Source: Robiginitomaculum sp. | GTDB taxonomy: Bacteria > Pseudomonadota > Alphaproteobacteria > Caulobacterales > Maricaulaceae | NCBI GenBank assembly: GCA_021776565.1 | Contig: JAJFFQ010000028.1 | Span: 1 to 42,688 of the forward strand | Direction of reading: 5' to 3' | DNA length: 42,688 nt | Shown: positions 7,134 to 15,688 of the stretch, one piece after another | Numbering within the stretch: position 1 is the first letter of the stretch | Layout: each line of letters opens with the position of its first letter | Made by a program: the position numbers and the translations under genes | Notes under the pieces: model-generated | Told to the model about the DNA's origin: nothing | Database searches by the model: none | Seen by the model: the letters and a program-made list of their open reading frames with translations, nothing else

Positions 7134-7889
7134 TCAATCAGTATTTAGTGAACCTTCGGCCCTTTTTACTAATGAGGCAATAAAGGTGTTTTCCGGCTCC
7201 AGCCGTGCCGCGGTCTGATAGGCAGCCAATGCTTCTGCAAATTTTCCCACCTGCATAAGTGAATTGCCCCAGGCCATAAAAACCAGTCCATCCTCAGGAT
7301 TAAGTTCTCGGTTCAGGTCATGAAGTGCAAAAGCAAACTCGGAACTGCCTTCTTTCATTATGTTTTCAGCATAATTACCCAGTGTGAATGGGGAAAAATC
7401 ATAGGTATGGGTGCCGTAATATGTTTCCCGGATTTCACGATAATGAGTCACCGCACCAATGGCATCATTTTTTGTCTTATACTGATCCAGAACATCTTGA
7501 ATCAACAACGGGCGGTTCTGTCCACGATGGCAGGTCATACAGCGCACAGCTACGGCATCACTGGCCTTAACACCCTCTATATCAGTCACATGACGATTGA
7601 TGATAGCCGTCATTTTTAACATATCACGGGCAATGCGTTTTTGTTTTTTTTCATCCAGACTAAAGTCCCATTCGGACAAGGGTGCCCCGGGTTCTGCCAC
7701 ATGGCATCCGGAACATCTGATTCCCGTGGCAAATGAAAAACCTCTCATGATTTCGCGCAACTCACCCGACGATATATCCTTGGGCAAAACTTTCAGATTT
7801 TTGGGATCAGAAAATGGACTTTTTGCCTGTTGCGCCTGCGCAATTGCATAGCCAGACAAGAACAATACCCCGATGAAAAACACCACCCG
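7134..7889 (-). CDS. Diheme c-type cytochrome (reaction-centre cytochrome family) with TPR tail
   Basis: 251 residues from the ATG at 7889, which has an AGGAGGG site seven bases upstream; a longer frame to 7967 lacks one. A signal peptide covers about residues 1-20. Two heme-c motifs are visible, C60-SG-C63-H64 and C118-MT-C121-H122. The surrounding pattern (VLPKDISSGELREIMRGFSF, then AARDM-like KRIARDMLKM and INRHV) matches the reaction-centre cytochrome C subunit family (PF02276), here with two hemes instead of four. The C-terminus has TPR-like helices (AWGNSLMQVGKFAEALAAYQ). It is periplasmic and probably exchanges electrons with the membrane subunits encoded downstream; the gap to the next gene is 112 bp. 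Confidence 0.85.
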   Translation of the reverse strand, partial: RVVFFIGVLFLSGYAIAQAQQAKSPFSDPKNLKVLPKDISSGELREIMRGFSFATGIRCSGCHVAEPGAPLSEWDFSLDEKKQKRIARDMLKMTAIINRHVTDIEGVKASDAVAVRCMTCHRGQNRPLLIQDVLDQYKTKNDAIGAVTHYREIRETYYGTHTYDFSPFTLGNYAENIMKEGSSEFAFALHDLNRELNPEDGLVFMAWGNSLMQVGKFAEALAAYQTAARLEPENTFIASLVKRAEGSLNTD

Positions 7890-8121
7890 CATAATAACCC
7901 TCCTAATTCCACGCACTTTTGAGTTTGGATTCTGGTGGCAGGTTAGCAAATACACTTGCGGCGACAATAAACAGGCGATTAAATATTGGTAATCTGCTAA
8001 CGTGTAAATTCAACGCTTTCACAGCACAACAGCAACAAAACGATGTGAAGCATTGACGAAATATCTTGTCTGTAACGCCAGAACGCCCTATTCCCGCATT
8101 ACAAAATAAAAAGAACACATT
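7890..8121. promoter_or_regulatory. Divergent promoter region between cytochrome and RND operons
   Basis: 232 bp between divergently transcribed genes, so it must hold both promoters. A TTGACG hexamer at 8053-8058 is a possible -35 for the RND operon, but no good -10 follows at the right spacing. GTTAGCA near 7945 and TGCTAAC near 7995 form a loose inverted pair that might bind a regulator. No small gene seen. Confidence 0.35.
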
Positions 8122-9201
8122 ATGAAAAAATCTTACATTGCGGCAATTGCTATTGCCGTTCTTGCCATTTTGTATTTCGGGCTGAACGCGCTTTTTGGTG
8201 GTGAACCTGAAAAATTACAAACTGAACCATCTTCCCCGCAAGAGGATCAGGCGTTCAGTGTTGTGGTGCGCACTTTGCAAGCCGACACCCGGCCTGGTGT
8301 TCTGGTCTTGCGTGGGCGTACCGAAGCTGCCCGTACCGTCAGTGTCCGCGCAGAAACCGCCGGTGCCGTTGCCTCTGCCCCGGCAACCGAAGGCGCGCAG
8401 GTAAAGAAAGGCGACATTCTGTGCCGCCTTTCAGTCCAGGCAAGGCGCGCCAATCTGGACCAGGCCATCGCCAACCGCCAGGCACGAAAGCTGGAATGGG
8501 ATGCCGCCAGCACGCTGGAACAAAAAGGTCATCGCTCGGCCAATCAAACAGCAGCCGCAAAGGCCAGTTATGACGCCGCCCATGCTGCCGTACGACAAGC
8601 CGAAATTGAGCTTTCAAACATCAAAATCCGCGCGCCATTTAATGGCGTATTCAAACAGCGGGATGCGGAAATTGGCGACTATTTGACCCCGGGACAAAGT
8701 TGCGGCGTGGTGGCGGAACTTGATCCTCTGGTTATCACCGCCAATGTATCCGAACTGGATGTAGGCAAGGTAGCGACAGGTATGCCCGGCAGGGCGGTTT
8801 TGGTGTCGGGCCAGACATTAGCCGGCATTGTCCGCTATGTTGACCCTGTCGCCGATAATGTCACCCGCACGTTCCGCGTGGAATTACAGGTTGAAAACCC
8901 GAATGGGCTTTTTCGCGCTGGTCTGACCACCGATATGCACCTGGTCGGTGCGCCGGTTACCGCGCAACGTATTCCCGCCGATACCATGGTTTTGAATGAC
9001 AATGGGCAATTGGGTGTACGCGTTGTGGATGATACGGGTCATGTACGGTTCTTCCAGGTTGTCCTGATTGAGGATGAGGGAGATGGTATGTGGGTTTCCG
9101 GCATGCCTGAGCGTGCGAATCTCATCGTTGAGGGGCAGGATTTTGTCCGTGATGGCAGCCTGGTAAATTCGGTTCTTGATAAGCTGGGGAGTGGGCCATG
9201 A
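8122..9201 (+). CDS. RND efflux periplasmic adaptor subunit (membrane fusion protein)
   Basis: 359 residues. It links an inner-membrane RND pump to an outer-membrane channel. An N-terminal hydrophobic anchor (residues 5-25) is followed by a lipoyl half-motif (VSVRAETAGAVAS, EGAQVKKGDILCRL), a short alpha-hairpin rich in Ala and Gln, and the second lipoyl half (IKIRAPFNGVF, IGDYLTPGQ). Beta-barrel and membrane-proximal domains complete the HlyD/AcrA layout. No lipobox is evident. The stop overlaps the pump start by 4 bp. No outer-membrane factor is encoded nearby, so the pump probably uses a channel encoded elsewhere. No drug or metal specificity can be read from the sequence. Confidence 0.9.
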   Translation: MKKSYIAAIAIAVLAILYFGLNALFGGEPEKLQTEPSSPQEDQAFSVVVRTLQADTRPGVLVLRGRTEAARTVSVRAETAGAVASAPATEGAQVKKGDILCRLSVQARRANLDQAIANRQARKLEWDAASTLEQKGHRSANQTAAAKASYDAAHAAVRQAEIELSNIKIRAPFNGVFKQRDAEIGDYLTPGQSCGVVAELDPLVITANVSELDVGKVATGMPGRAVLVSGQTLAGIVRYVDPVADNVTRTFRVELQVENPNGLFRAGLTTDMHLVGAPVTAQRIPADTMVLNDNGQLGVRVVDDTGHVRFFQVVLIEDEGDGMWVSGMPERANLIVEGQDFVRDGSLVNSVLDKLGSGP

Positions 9202-12200
9202 GTGCCATTGTTGCAGCCGCCATTGATCGCTGGCGTACATCATTACTGATTTTGTTTACCGGGCTTTTGGCCGGGCTGTTATCCTATATTAACCTGCCCA
9301 AGGAATCTGACCCGGATATCCCGGTGCCGTTTATCTATGTTGGCGTTCCGCTGGAAGGTGCCTCACCTGAGGACGCCGAGCGGTTGATTGTACGACCATT
9401 GGAAACCGAATTGCGCTCTCTTGAAGGTGTCAAGGAACTGAATTGCAATGCTCTTGTTGGCATTGGTATGTGTGTCATCGAATTTGAGGTCAATTTTAAT
9501 CAGGATCAGGCGCTCATAGATGTGCGCGACAAGGTGGACAATGCACGCCGCCGGTTTCCTGCCGAGGTTGATGAATGGATCGTGCAGGAATTTAACCAGA
9601 GCCTGGCCCCGGTTCTGGCCGTAACGCTTTATGGTGATGCGCCCGAACGCACGCTTTATGCCCTGGCCAAGGATCTGGAACGCGAACTGGAGGCCGTCCC
9701 CACCATCCTTAGCGCCAATCTTGCCGGTGCCCGCGAAGAAGTACTTGAGATTGAGGTCGATCCCGCCCGTCTTGAAGGTTATGACATTACCTATGAGGAA
9801 ATTCTGACCGCAGTTTCGGGCAATAATTCCCTGATAACGGCTGGCAATCTGGACACCGGCACAGGGCGGTTTCAGATCAAGGTTCCGGGCTTGATCGAAA
9901 ATGCGGATGATCTTTTGAATTTACCCATCCGCACAGAGGGCGACAAGGTGATCCTGCTCCGCGATGTATCCACCGTCAAACGCACCTTCAAAAATGCAGA
10001 CAGTTATGCGCGCCTGAACGGCCAGCCCGCCATTGCCTTGCAAGTTGTCAAACGCCTGGGCGCGAACCTGATTGAAACCACCGAACAGGCACGCATTGTT
10101 GCCAATCGTATGAGCGAGAACTGGCCGCAAAGCGTGCATGTGGCCTATAGCCTGGATCAATCAACCTGGATCCGCAATTCAATGGATCAACTAATTGCTT
10201 CGGTTATGACTGCCGTCTTGCTGGTGATGATACTGGTGGTGGCTGCACTGGGCTTGCGCTCCGGTTTGCTAGTGGGTTTTGCCATACCGGGCAGTTTCTT
10301 TTTGGCATTTTTCCTCATCGGCCTTGCCGGGATGAGCATCAACTTCATGGTGCTTTTTGGCATGGTTCTTTCTGTGGGCATGCTGGTCGACGGGGCCATT
10401 GTCATTGTCGAATACGCCGACCGGAAAATGGCCGAAGGTCTGGGACGCGTCGAAGCCTATAAAATGGCGGGTGAGCGCATGTTCTGGCCAGTGGTTTCAT
10501 CCACGGCGACAACCCTGGCCGCCTTTGTGCCGTTTCTGTTTTGGGACAGCATGGCCGGTAAATATATGAGCTTTTTGCCAAAAACGCTCATCCTAGTGCT
10601 GCTGGCGTCATTATCCATGGCATTACTGTTCCTGCCCGCTATTGGCTCTTTGGTTGGCAAACGCCCGGCAGATGCCGATAATGCCATTGGCAAGGTTAGC
10701 GCCGGTGCCGGTGCGCCTACAGACCTGCCCGGTTTCACCGGGCTTTATGCCCGGATGATTGCCAGGCTGGTCAAGCGCCCGATCATGGTCGCGATGACAG
10801 CAATTATTGTCGTTGTCAGTGTATTTATGTGGTTTGGCTCCACCAAGCATCATTCCGAATTCTTCCTGGCCACCGAGCCGGATCAGGTTTTTGTTTACGT
10901 GCGCGCCCGGGGCAATTTATCACCCCGTGAACAGGATGCCCTTGGCAATATGGTCACCAGTCGGATTATGAATGTAGAGGGTATTTCATCTATCTATATG
11001 AGCACCGGTTCCGGATCATCTCTTGGTGGTTTCAGCTCACCACCGCCTGAGGACACCGTGGTGACGCTGTTTGTTGATTTTTTACCCTTTGGTGATCGTC
11101 CCGATGGGCGCGAAATCAAGCGTGAAATCATCGAACTTGCCGCCGCAACACCTGGCGTTATTACCGAAGTACGCGATTTGCAACAGGGGCCGCCGGTGGG
11201 CAAGGATATACAAATAGAATTAACCGGCACGAATTCGGCAGCACTGGATCAGGCAGCGCGTTTGGTGCGCGCCCGTTTTGGCAGCATGAACAGCTTGAGA
11301 GATATCGAAGACACCCTGCCCTTGCCCGGTCTTGAATGGCAACTGGACGTGGATCGCGAACAGGCCGGGCGTTTCAAGGTTGACATCACCCGCGTTGGCG
11401 CGGCAGTGCAGCTTATCACCAATGGCATTCTGGTTGGCCGCTATCGCCCGGATGATTCTGATGAGGAGATCGACATTCGTGTGCGCTTCTCCCCCGAAGC
11501 CCGCAATATAGACCAGCTAGACCGGTTGCGTGTAACCACCCCCCAGGGGCCGGTGCCAGTTTCCAACTTTGTCACCCGCAAGGCCAGCCAGCGCGTTGAC
11601 AAAATATCCCGCCGGGATGGCCGCCGGGTTATCGAAGTACGCGCCAATGCCAAAGAAGGCTTTGCCGCAAACCTGCTCATCGAAGACATTAAAAACTGGA
11701 TCTCGAGCGCAGACATACCACCAAACGTTGACATAAATTTTCGTGGTGCCGATGAAGAAACCGCCGATGCATCAAGTTTCTTTATCGGGGCCATGGGTGC
11801 GGCTCTCTTTATGATGGCGGTGATCCTGCTCATGCAGTTCAATAATATCTGGCATGTTTTTTTGACCCTGCAAGCGGTGGTGCTATCGATCACCGGTGTG
11901 CTGATCGGCATACAGCTTGAGGCACCACTGGAATATATCAGCGTGCTGATGGTCGGCACCGGCGTGGTGGCCCTGGCCGGTATTGTGGTCAATAACAACA
12001 TTGTCCTGATCGATACCTATCACCATATGCGCGAGCTAGGATTTGAACCTGATGAAGCAGTAGTGCGCACAGCGGCGCAACGTTTGCGTCCGGTACTGTT
12101 GACCACCGTGACCACCATTTTGGGACTGCTGCCCATGGTGTTCATGCTCAATGCCAACTTCTTCAAGGCTGAGATTACCATTGGCGGCCCTTCGGCTGAA

Positions 12201-12392
12201 TGGTGGGTTCCTTTGGCCGCTACCGTGGTCTGGGGGCTTGGTTTTGCCACGCTGCTCACCCTGATACTGACGCCGGTTCTATTGGGCGCGCCATCACGAG
12301 TGCGGGCCGGGATCGCCAATTGCATCAGTTTTCTCAAAGAGCGGTTTGCACAATCTGGCTTTCGAAAACCCCCATCCCACCCGGCGGAGTGA
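9198..12392 (+). CDS. RND family efflux permease (AcrB-like)
   Basis: 1064 residues, a full-length inner-membrane proton/substrate antiporter. Features are an N-terminal helix, two large periplasmic loops and two sets of about six transmembrane helices. Helix 4 reads GMVLSVGMLVDGAIVIVEY: the aspartate matching AcrB D407 is present (D398), but the position of D408 is glycine (G399). In helix 10 the position of AcrB K940 is asparagine (N932, in GIVVNNNIVLID). The charged proton-relay triad is therefore reduced. I have the impression that this is a trait of a subfamily rather than a defect, since the rest of the protein is intact. It is coupled to the adaptor by an ATGA overlap and converges on a DUF4177-like gene with an 8-bp gap. 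Confidence 0.92.
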   Translation: MSAIVAAAIDRWRTSLLILFTGLLAGLLSYINLPKESDPDIPVPFIYVGVPLEGASPEDAERLIVRPLETELRSLEGVKELNCNALVGIGMCVIEFEVNFNQDQALIDVRDKVDNARRRFPAEVDEWIVQEFNQSLAPVLAVTLYGDAPERTLYALAKDLERELEAVPTILSANLAGAREEVLEIEVDPARLEGYDITYEEILTAVSGNNSLITAGNLDTGTGRFQIKVPGLIENADDLLNLPIRTEGDKVILLRDVSTVKRTFKNADSYARLNGQPAIALQVVKRLGANLIETTEQARIVANRMSENWPQSVHVAYSLDQSTWIRNSMDQLIASVMTAVLLVMILVVAALGLRSGLLVGFAIPGSFFLAFFLIGLAGMSINFMVLFGMVLSVGMLVDGAIVIVEYADRKMAEGLGRVEAYKMAGERMFWPVVSSTATTLAAFVPFLFWDSMAGKYMSFLPKTLILVLLASLSMALLFLPAIGSLVGKRPADADNAIGKVSAGAGAPTDLPGFTGLYARMIARLVKRPIMVAMTAIIVVVSVFMWFGSTKHHSEFFLATEPDQVFVYVRARGNLSPREQDALGNMVTSRIMNVEGISSIYMSTGSGSSLGGFSSPPPEDTVVTLFVDFLPFGDRPDGREIKREIIELAAATPGVITEVRDLQQGPPVGKDIQIELTGTNSAALDQAARLVRARFGSMNSLRDIEDTLPLPGLEWQLDVDREQAGRFKVDITRVGAAVQLITNGILVGRYRPDDSDEEIDIRVRFSPEARNIDQLDRLRVTTPQGPVPVSNFVTRKASQRVDKISRRDGRRVIEVRANAKEGFAANLLIEDIKNWISSADIPPNVDINFRGADEETADASSFFIGAMGAALFMMAVILLMQFNNIWHVFLTLQAVVLSITGVLIGIQLEAPLEYISVLMVGTGVVALAGIVVNNNIVLIDTYHHMRELGFEPDEAVVRTAAQRLRPVLLTTVTTILGLLPMVFMLNANFFKAEITIGGPSAEWWVPLAATVVWGLGFATLLTLILTPVLLGAPSRVRAGIANCISFLKERFAQSGFRKPPSHPAE

Positions 12393-12400
12393 GCCATGTC

Positions 12401-12586
12401 TCAAAACGGGCGTTTGAAATAAAGGTGTGTTTCGCCGCTACCAGGCATGGGGATAACATTGACCAGTTCCCAGCCATCCAGCCCACGGCGGTTTAGTATC
12501 TCATTGATAAACTCAGCTTTACTTTGCGCCTTGGAAAATACAGGCGGTTTGGCGCGTTCAATTTTATAAGCCCATTTACTTCTCAT
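12401..12586 (-). CDS. DUF4177-like small protein
   Basis: 61 residues from the ATG at 12586, which has a GAGGAG site seven bases upstream; an upstream TTG at 12601 would add five residues but is poorly placed. The pattern WAYKIERA, then LNRRGLDGWELVNVIPM and a final YFKR matches DUF4177, small proteins of unknown role whose GxxGWELV core is diagnostic. Its start lies inside the 3' end of the Arc-like gene (11-bp overlap), so it is the last gene of the SPFH operon and is probably translated by coupling. Confidence 0.8.
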   Translation of the reverse strand: MRSKWAYKIERAKPPVFSKAQSKAEFINEILNRRGLDGWELVNVIPMPGSGETHLYFKRPF

Positions 12587-12788
12587 TTTTTGTCTCCTCA
12601 ATTTCGTCCACTTCTATCATGTCTGGCTGGCGTTCTTTCAAGCGTCCTGCGCGGCGCAAGGCATCGCGCAGGACAAATTCGATCTGCCCGTTCAAGGATC
12701 GCAGTTCATCATCTGACCAGCGTTTCATGGCGCCCAGAATGTCCACGTGAATACGAAGGGGGTAGGATTTTTTGGCTTTGCGGGCCAC
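12576..12788 (-). CDS. Arc-type ribbon-helix-helix DNA-binding protein
   Basis: 70 residues with a GTG start. An N-terminal basic strand (KKSYPLRIHVDIL) followed by two helices (WSDDELRSLNGQIEFVLRDAL) matches the Arc/MetJ ribbon-helix-helix fold, in which the strand enters the DNA major groove. The acidic C-terminus is poorly ordered by composition. It sits 11 bp after the SPFH gene. Small RHH proteins in operons are often autoregulators, so it is a candidate binder of the GATATC repeat in the operon promoter at 13721-13749; this is inference. Confidence 0.82.
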   Translation of the reverse strand: MARKAKKSYPLRIHVDILGAMKRWSDDELRSLNGQIEFVLRDALRRAGRLKERQPDMIEVDEIEETKNEK

Positions 12789-12799
12789 AGATTTTATCC

Positions 12800-13690
12800 C
12801 TAGTAAATCGAGCCGGTATTAACCACCGGCTGGGTGGCCCGGTCTGAACACAACACCACCAACAGATTGCTGACCATGGCGGCGCGACGTTCATCATCAA
12901 GCTCGACCACACCTTTTTCTTTTAAGGAATTCAGCGCCGCTTCCACCATACCTACCGCGCCGTCCACAATCAGTCTGCGCGCTGCGATAATTGCACCGGC
13001 CTGTTGGCGTTGCAGCATGGCCTGAGCGATCTCTGGTGAATAGGCCAGGTGCGAGATGCGCGATTCAATGACGGTAATCCCGGCCTTGGTCAACCGATCC
13101 TGAATTTCGGATTTCATCCGCTCGGAAATTTCCGCCTGGTGCGAGCGCAAGGACGTGTCGCCCTCCTCTTGCGGATCATAAGGATAGCTGGTCGCCATAG
13201 AGCGAATAGCCGCCTCGGACTGGATTTGCACGAAGCTTTCATATTCATCGACGTTAAACACCGCCTCGGCGCTGTCGGCCACCTCCCAAACCACAATTGC
13301 AGCAATTTCGATGGGCGAGCCACCCAAATCATTGACCTTCATTCGCCCGCTTTCAAAATTGCGCACCCGCAGTGAAATTTTCTTTTTGGAGAAAAACGGG
13401 TTGTTGAAATGCAGACCCTGGCTGCGGTTAGTGCCAACATATTTGCCAAACAGGCTAAGCACTGCCGACTGGTTTGGCTCGACCTTATAAAGGCCGGCAA
13501 GCATAAAAATAGAGACGAACAATGATGCCAGAAACAGTCCAATGCCGCCCATAATCTGCACAAGACCATCTGCGTTTACACCATGAACGAAAATAAGAAA
13601 ACCGGCTATTACTCCACCAACGCCGACGGTCAATGCCAATAATAAAACCGGGATACCCGGTACGGATTGCTTTATACGTTCTTGCATCAT
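12800..13690 (-). CDS. SPFH/Band 7 domain membrane protein
   Basis: 296 residues. Two adjacent hydrophobic segments (about 12-35 and 41-66) anchor a SPFH domain beginning with [19 protein letters not shown], the typical opening of prohibitin/stomatin-like proteins. SPFH proteins oligomerise on membranes and are tied to microdomains and protease control, but the specific role here is unknown. The C-terminal part has the expected long helical region ([23 protein letters not shown]). The start carries GGAG eight bases upstream; an ATGATG doublet makes the exact initiator ambiguous by one residue. It is first in an operon with RHH and DUF4177-like genes, a grouping I believe is common in alphaproteobacteria. 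Confidence 0.9.
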   Translation of the reverse strand: MMQERIKQSVPGIPVLLLALTVGVGGVIAGFLIFVHGVNADGLVQIMGGIGLFLASLFVSIFMLAGLYKVEPNQSAVLSLFGKYVGTNRSQGLHFNNPFFSKKKISLRVRNFESGRMKVNDLGGSPIEIAAIVVWEVADSAEAVFNVDEYESFVQIQSEAAIRSMATSYPYDPQEEGDTSLRSHQAEISERMKSEIQDRLTKAGITVIESRISHLAYSPEIAQAMLQRQQAGAIIAARRLIVDGAVGMVEAALNSLKEKGVVELDDERRAAMVSNLLVVLCSDRATQPVVNTGSIY

Positions 13691-13720
13691 GGTTCATCTC
13701 CATTTTATGATTATTTTAAT

Positions 13721-13749
13721 GTGATATCATTTTGATATCTATTTGTCAA
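13721..13749 (-). promoter_or_regulatory. SPFH operon promoter with operator in the spacer
   Basis: On the minus strand TTGACA (13749-13744) and TATCAC (13726-13721) are separated by 17 bp, a good sigma-70-type pair. Two perfect GATATC palindromes (13723-13728 and 13734-13739) separated by five bases lie across the spacer and -10. A dimeric or tetrameric regulator bound there would block RNA polymerase. It is 31 bp upstream of the SPFH start. Confidence 0.65.
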
Positions 13750-13783
13750 GTTCAATAATAACACGAAGATGCGCAAAGAGTTT

Positions 13784-15016
13784 TCAGGAGGAAATAGCTG
13801 CCGCCATAATTTCTTTCATCGGCACGGTAAGGTCAGCAAGTGCAGCCCGATCCGGGTTCGTGCCTTTGGCGATCATCATTCGGGCCGCCATGTATTCTGC
13901 CGGGGCATTGACGGCATCACAGGCAATGAGTACGCCCCCCTTGAAATAAAATACGGCAAAGGCATTTGCACTCATATCACCGCGCAGACTTGTCTCATCA
14001 TGGCCTTCTGAAAGCCCGGCGATTTGTAGCTTTATGTCATACTGATCCGACCAGAACCACGGAACCTGATTGTATGGTTTTTCGCGCCCAACAATGGCTC
14101 CGGCAGCGGTTTTGGCCTGTTCCAGCGCGTTATGAACAGATTCGAGCCGAAGCGAGCGACCATAAATGGTGCTGGGGTGACGGGTTACATCGCCGATAGC
14201 ATAAATGGCAGCATCTTCGGTGCGGCACAACGCATCTACAATAATACCGCTATCACAGGCCAGTCCGGCATTCAGCGCCAGTTCTGCATTGGCAACAAGA
14301 CCAATGCCCACAAGCGCAATATCAGCGCCCAAAAGCGTACCATCGTTAAGGCACACACCGGTCAGTTTATTTGTGCCTTCAAAGCCCTGCGCCAAGGCAC
14401 CAGTGATAATCTCAACACCGTGTTGGCGATGTATACGCTCGAAAAAGGTAGAAATTTCTGTGCCCGCAACCCTTGCCAACACGCGGGTCTCGGCCTCCAG
14501 AACAGTGACATCCAGCCCCCGTTTGCGGGCCGTTGCCGCAACTTCAAGACCAATATAACCGCCGCCGACAATCACCAGTTTTCGCCCGGTCTTCATGGCA
14601 GTATTGAGCGCATTTGCGTCATCAAGAGTACGCAGGACATGCACACCGGCAAGGTCTTCACCAGGGCAGTTCATACGCCGCGCCCGCCCGCCAGTGGCCA
14701 AAACCAGATGGGTGTAGGGTATCCGGGTGCCGTCATCACAGACAATATGCGCGGTTGTGCGATCAATGCTGGTCACACGACGACCCGTCATTACAGTGAT
14801 ATTATAGTCCGCCCAAAACCCTTTGGGTTTGAACAGCACATCGTCCAATCCGGCATCACCGGCAAGCCAGGCCTTGGACAGGGGCGGACGCTGATAAGGC
14901 AGGTAATTTTCCTCGCCAATCAGGGTAATCGACCCCTCATAACCAAACTGGCGCAAACTGGTCGCGATCTGGCCTGCACCATGCCCCGCACCAACAATAA
15001 TAACACCTGACTTCAT
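13784..15016 (-). CDS. FAD-dependent NAD(P)H:ferredoxin reductase-like oxidoreductase
   Basis: 410 residues. It belongs to the pyridine-nucleotide-disulfide family in the branch of putidaredoxin/rhodocoxin reductases, which pass electrons from NAD(P)H to a [2Fe-2S] ferredoxin for oxygenases. The FAD-binding motif VGAGHGAGQ is at residues 8-16, with PYQRPPLSK after it. A second dinucleotide motif, VIVGGGYIGLEVAA, is near 150, and YAIGDVTRH is the second FAD contact. The C-terminal reductase domain has VPWFWSDQYDIKLQIAG. No ferredoxin or P450 gene is adjacent, so its partner is unknown; the Rieske gene at 5580-6647 is the only [2Fe-2S] protein in the window. It has its own start signals and diverges from the cytochrome at 15170. 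Confidence 0.9.
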   Translation of the reverse strand: MKSGVIIVGAGHGAGQIATSLRQFGYEGSITLIGEENYLPYQRPPLSKAWLAGDAGLDDVLFKPKGFWADYNITVMTGRRVTSIDRTTAHIVCDDGTRIPYTHLVLATGGRARRMNCPGEDLAGVHVLRTLDDANALNTAMKTGRKLVIVGGGYIGLEVAATARKRGLDVTVLEAETRVLARVAGTEISTFFERIHRQHGVEIITGALAQGFEGTNKLTGVCLNDGTLLGADIALVGIGLVANAELALNAGLACDSGIIVDALCRTEDAAIYAIGDVTRHPSTIYGRSLRLESVHNALEQAKTAAGAIVGREKPYNQVPWFWSDQYDIKLQIAGLSEGHDETSLRGDMSANAFAVFYFKGGVLIACDAVNAPAEYMAARMMIAKGTNPDRAALADLTVPMKEIMAAAISS

Positions 15017-15169
15017 GGTTACCTGCCCCAGTGCTCAGGTCGGAAATCTTCTCCGACTCTGCATGAGAATAAACTTCTACGCGGCCAGCCGCAAACAAAA
15101 ACCTGATGACAAAAAAGTGGACTTGGGTGCCCTGAGCTTTTATGCCTCATCCAAATGGAGTAAATAATA

Positions 15170-15682
15170 ATGAGTCGAAATTTCTCTTGCATATCCATCA
15201 GTCTTCTTGTGGTTGCCCTTGCTGCTTGCGGGCCAAAATCCAGCCCAGAAAACACCGTTGAGGACGCAATTCCGGCGCCTTTCCCAGACACAATTGAAGC
15301 GCAGCTCCCGAAGGTACAGGACGTGGTTGTTGATGATCTGCCCCTTAACGACCAACCTGGCGTGCCCGACCTCACCAATGGCAAACGCCAATATGCCAAA
15401 TGCAAAATTTGTCATACGCTTATGCAAGGCGAACGTAACAAAATTGGCCCAAACCTTTATGGTGTTTTAGGCCGCCCAGCGGCCAGCCTCCCGGGGTTCA
15501 GGTATTCTGCAGCCTTAAAAGCATCAGGTATCATTTGGGATGAAAACACACTGAGCCAATGGGTACAAAATCCACGCCAAACCGTACCAAAAACCAGCAT
15601 GACTTTTGTCGGCGTTCGCGATGATAAATCCCGCCGCGACCTGTTGGCTTATTTGCTAAAACAAACCTCACCAGTAGAATAA
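15170..15682 (+). CDS. Lipoprotein class I cytochrome c
   Basis: 170 residues. A lipoprotein signal peptide ends in LAAC with lipid attachment at C20. A Pro- and Asp-rich linker leads to a cytochrome c2-type domain: C78-KI-C81-H82 binds the heme, KIGPNLYGVLGR and PGFRYSAALK are standard class I landmarks, and M144 in PKTSMTF is the likely sixth ligand. It is therefore a membrane-tethered periplasmic electron carrier, similar in principle to membrane-bound cyt cy/c552 types that feed terminal oxidases. It diverges from the flavoprotein gene and is convergent with the barrel protein, with 6 bp between stops. Confidence 0.9.
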   Translation: MSRNFSCISISLLVVALAACGPKSSPENTVEDAIPAPFPDTIEAQLPKVQDVVVDDLPLNDQPGVPDLTNGKRQYAKCKICHTLMQGERNKIGPNLYGVLGRPAASLPGFRYSAALKASGIIWDENTLSQWVQNPRQTVPKTSMTFVGVRDDKSRRDLLAYLLKQTSPVE

Positions 15683-15688
15683 ACGTCC

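Noticed and set aside
11441-12001. 186-residue minus-strand frame inside the RND pump
   Set aside because: Low-complexity Ser/Arg/Thr-rich product lying entirely within a conserved coding region.
14132-15010. 292-residue plus-strand frame opposite the flavoprotein
   Set aside because: It is the mirror of a well-supported FAD oxidoreductase; the product has no recognisable domain or start signal.
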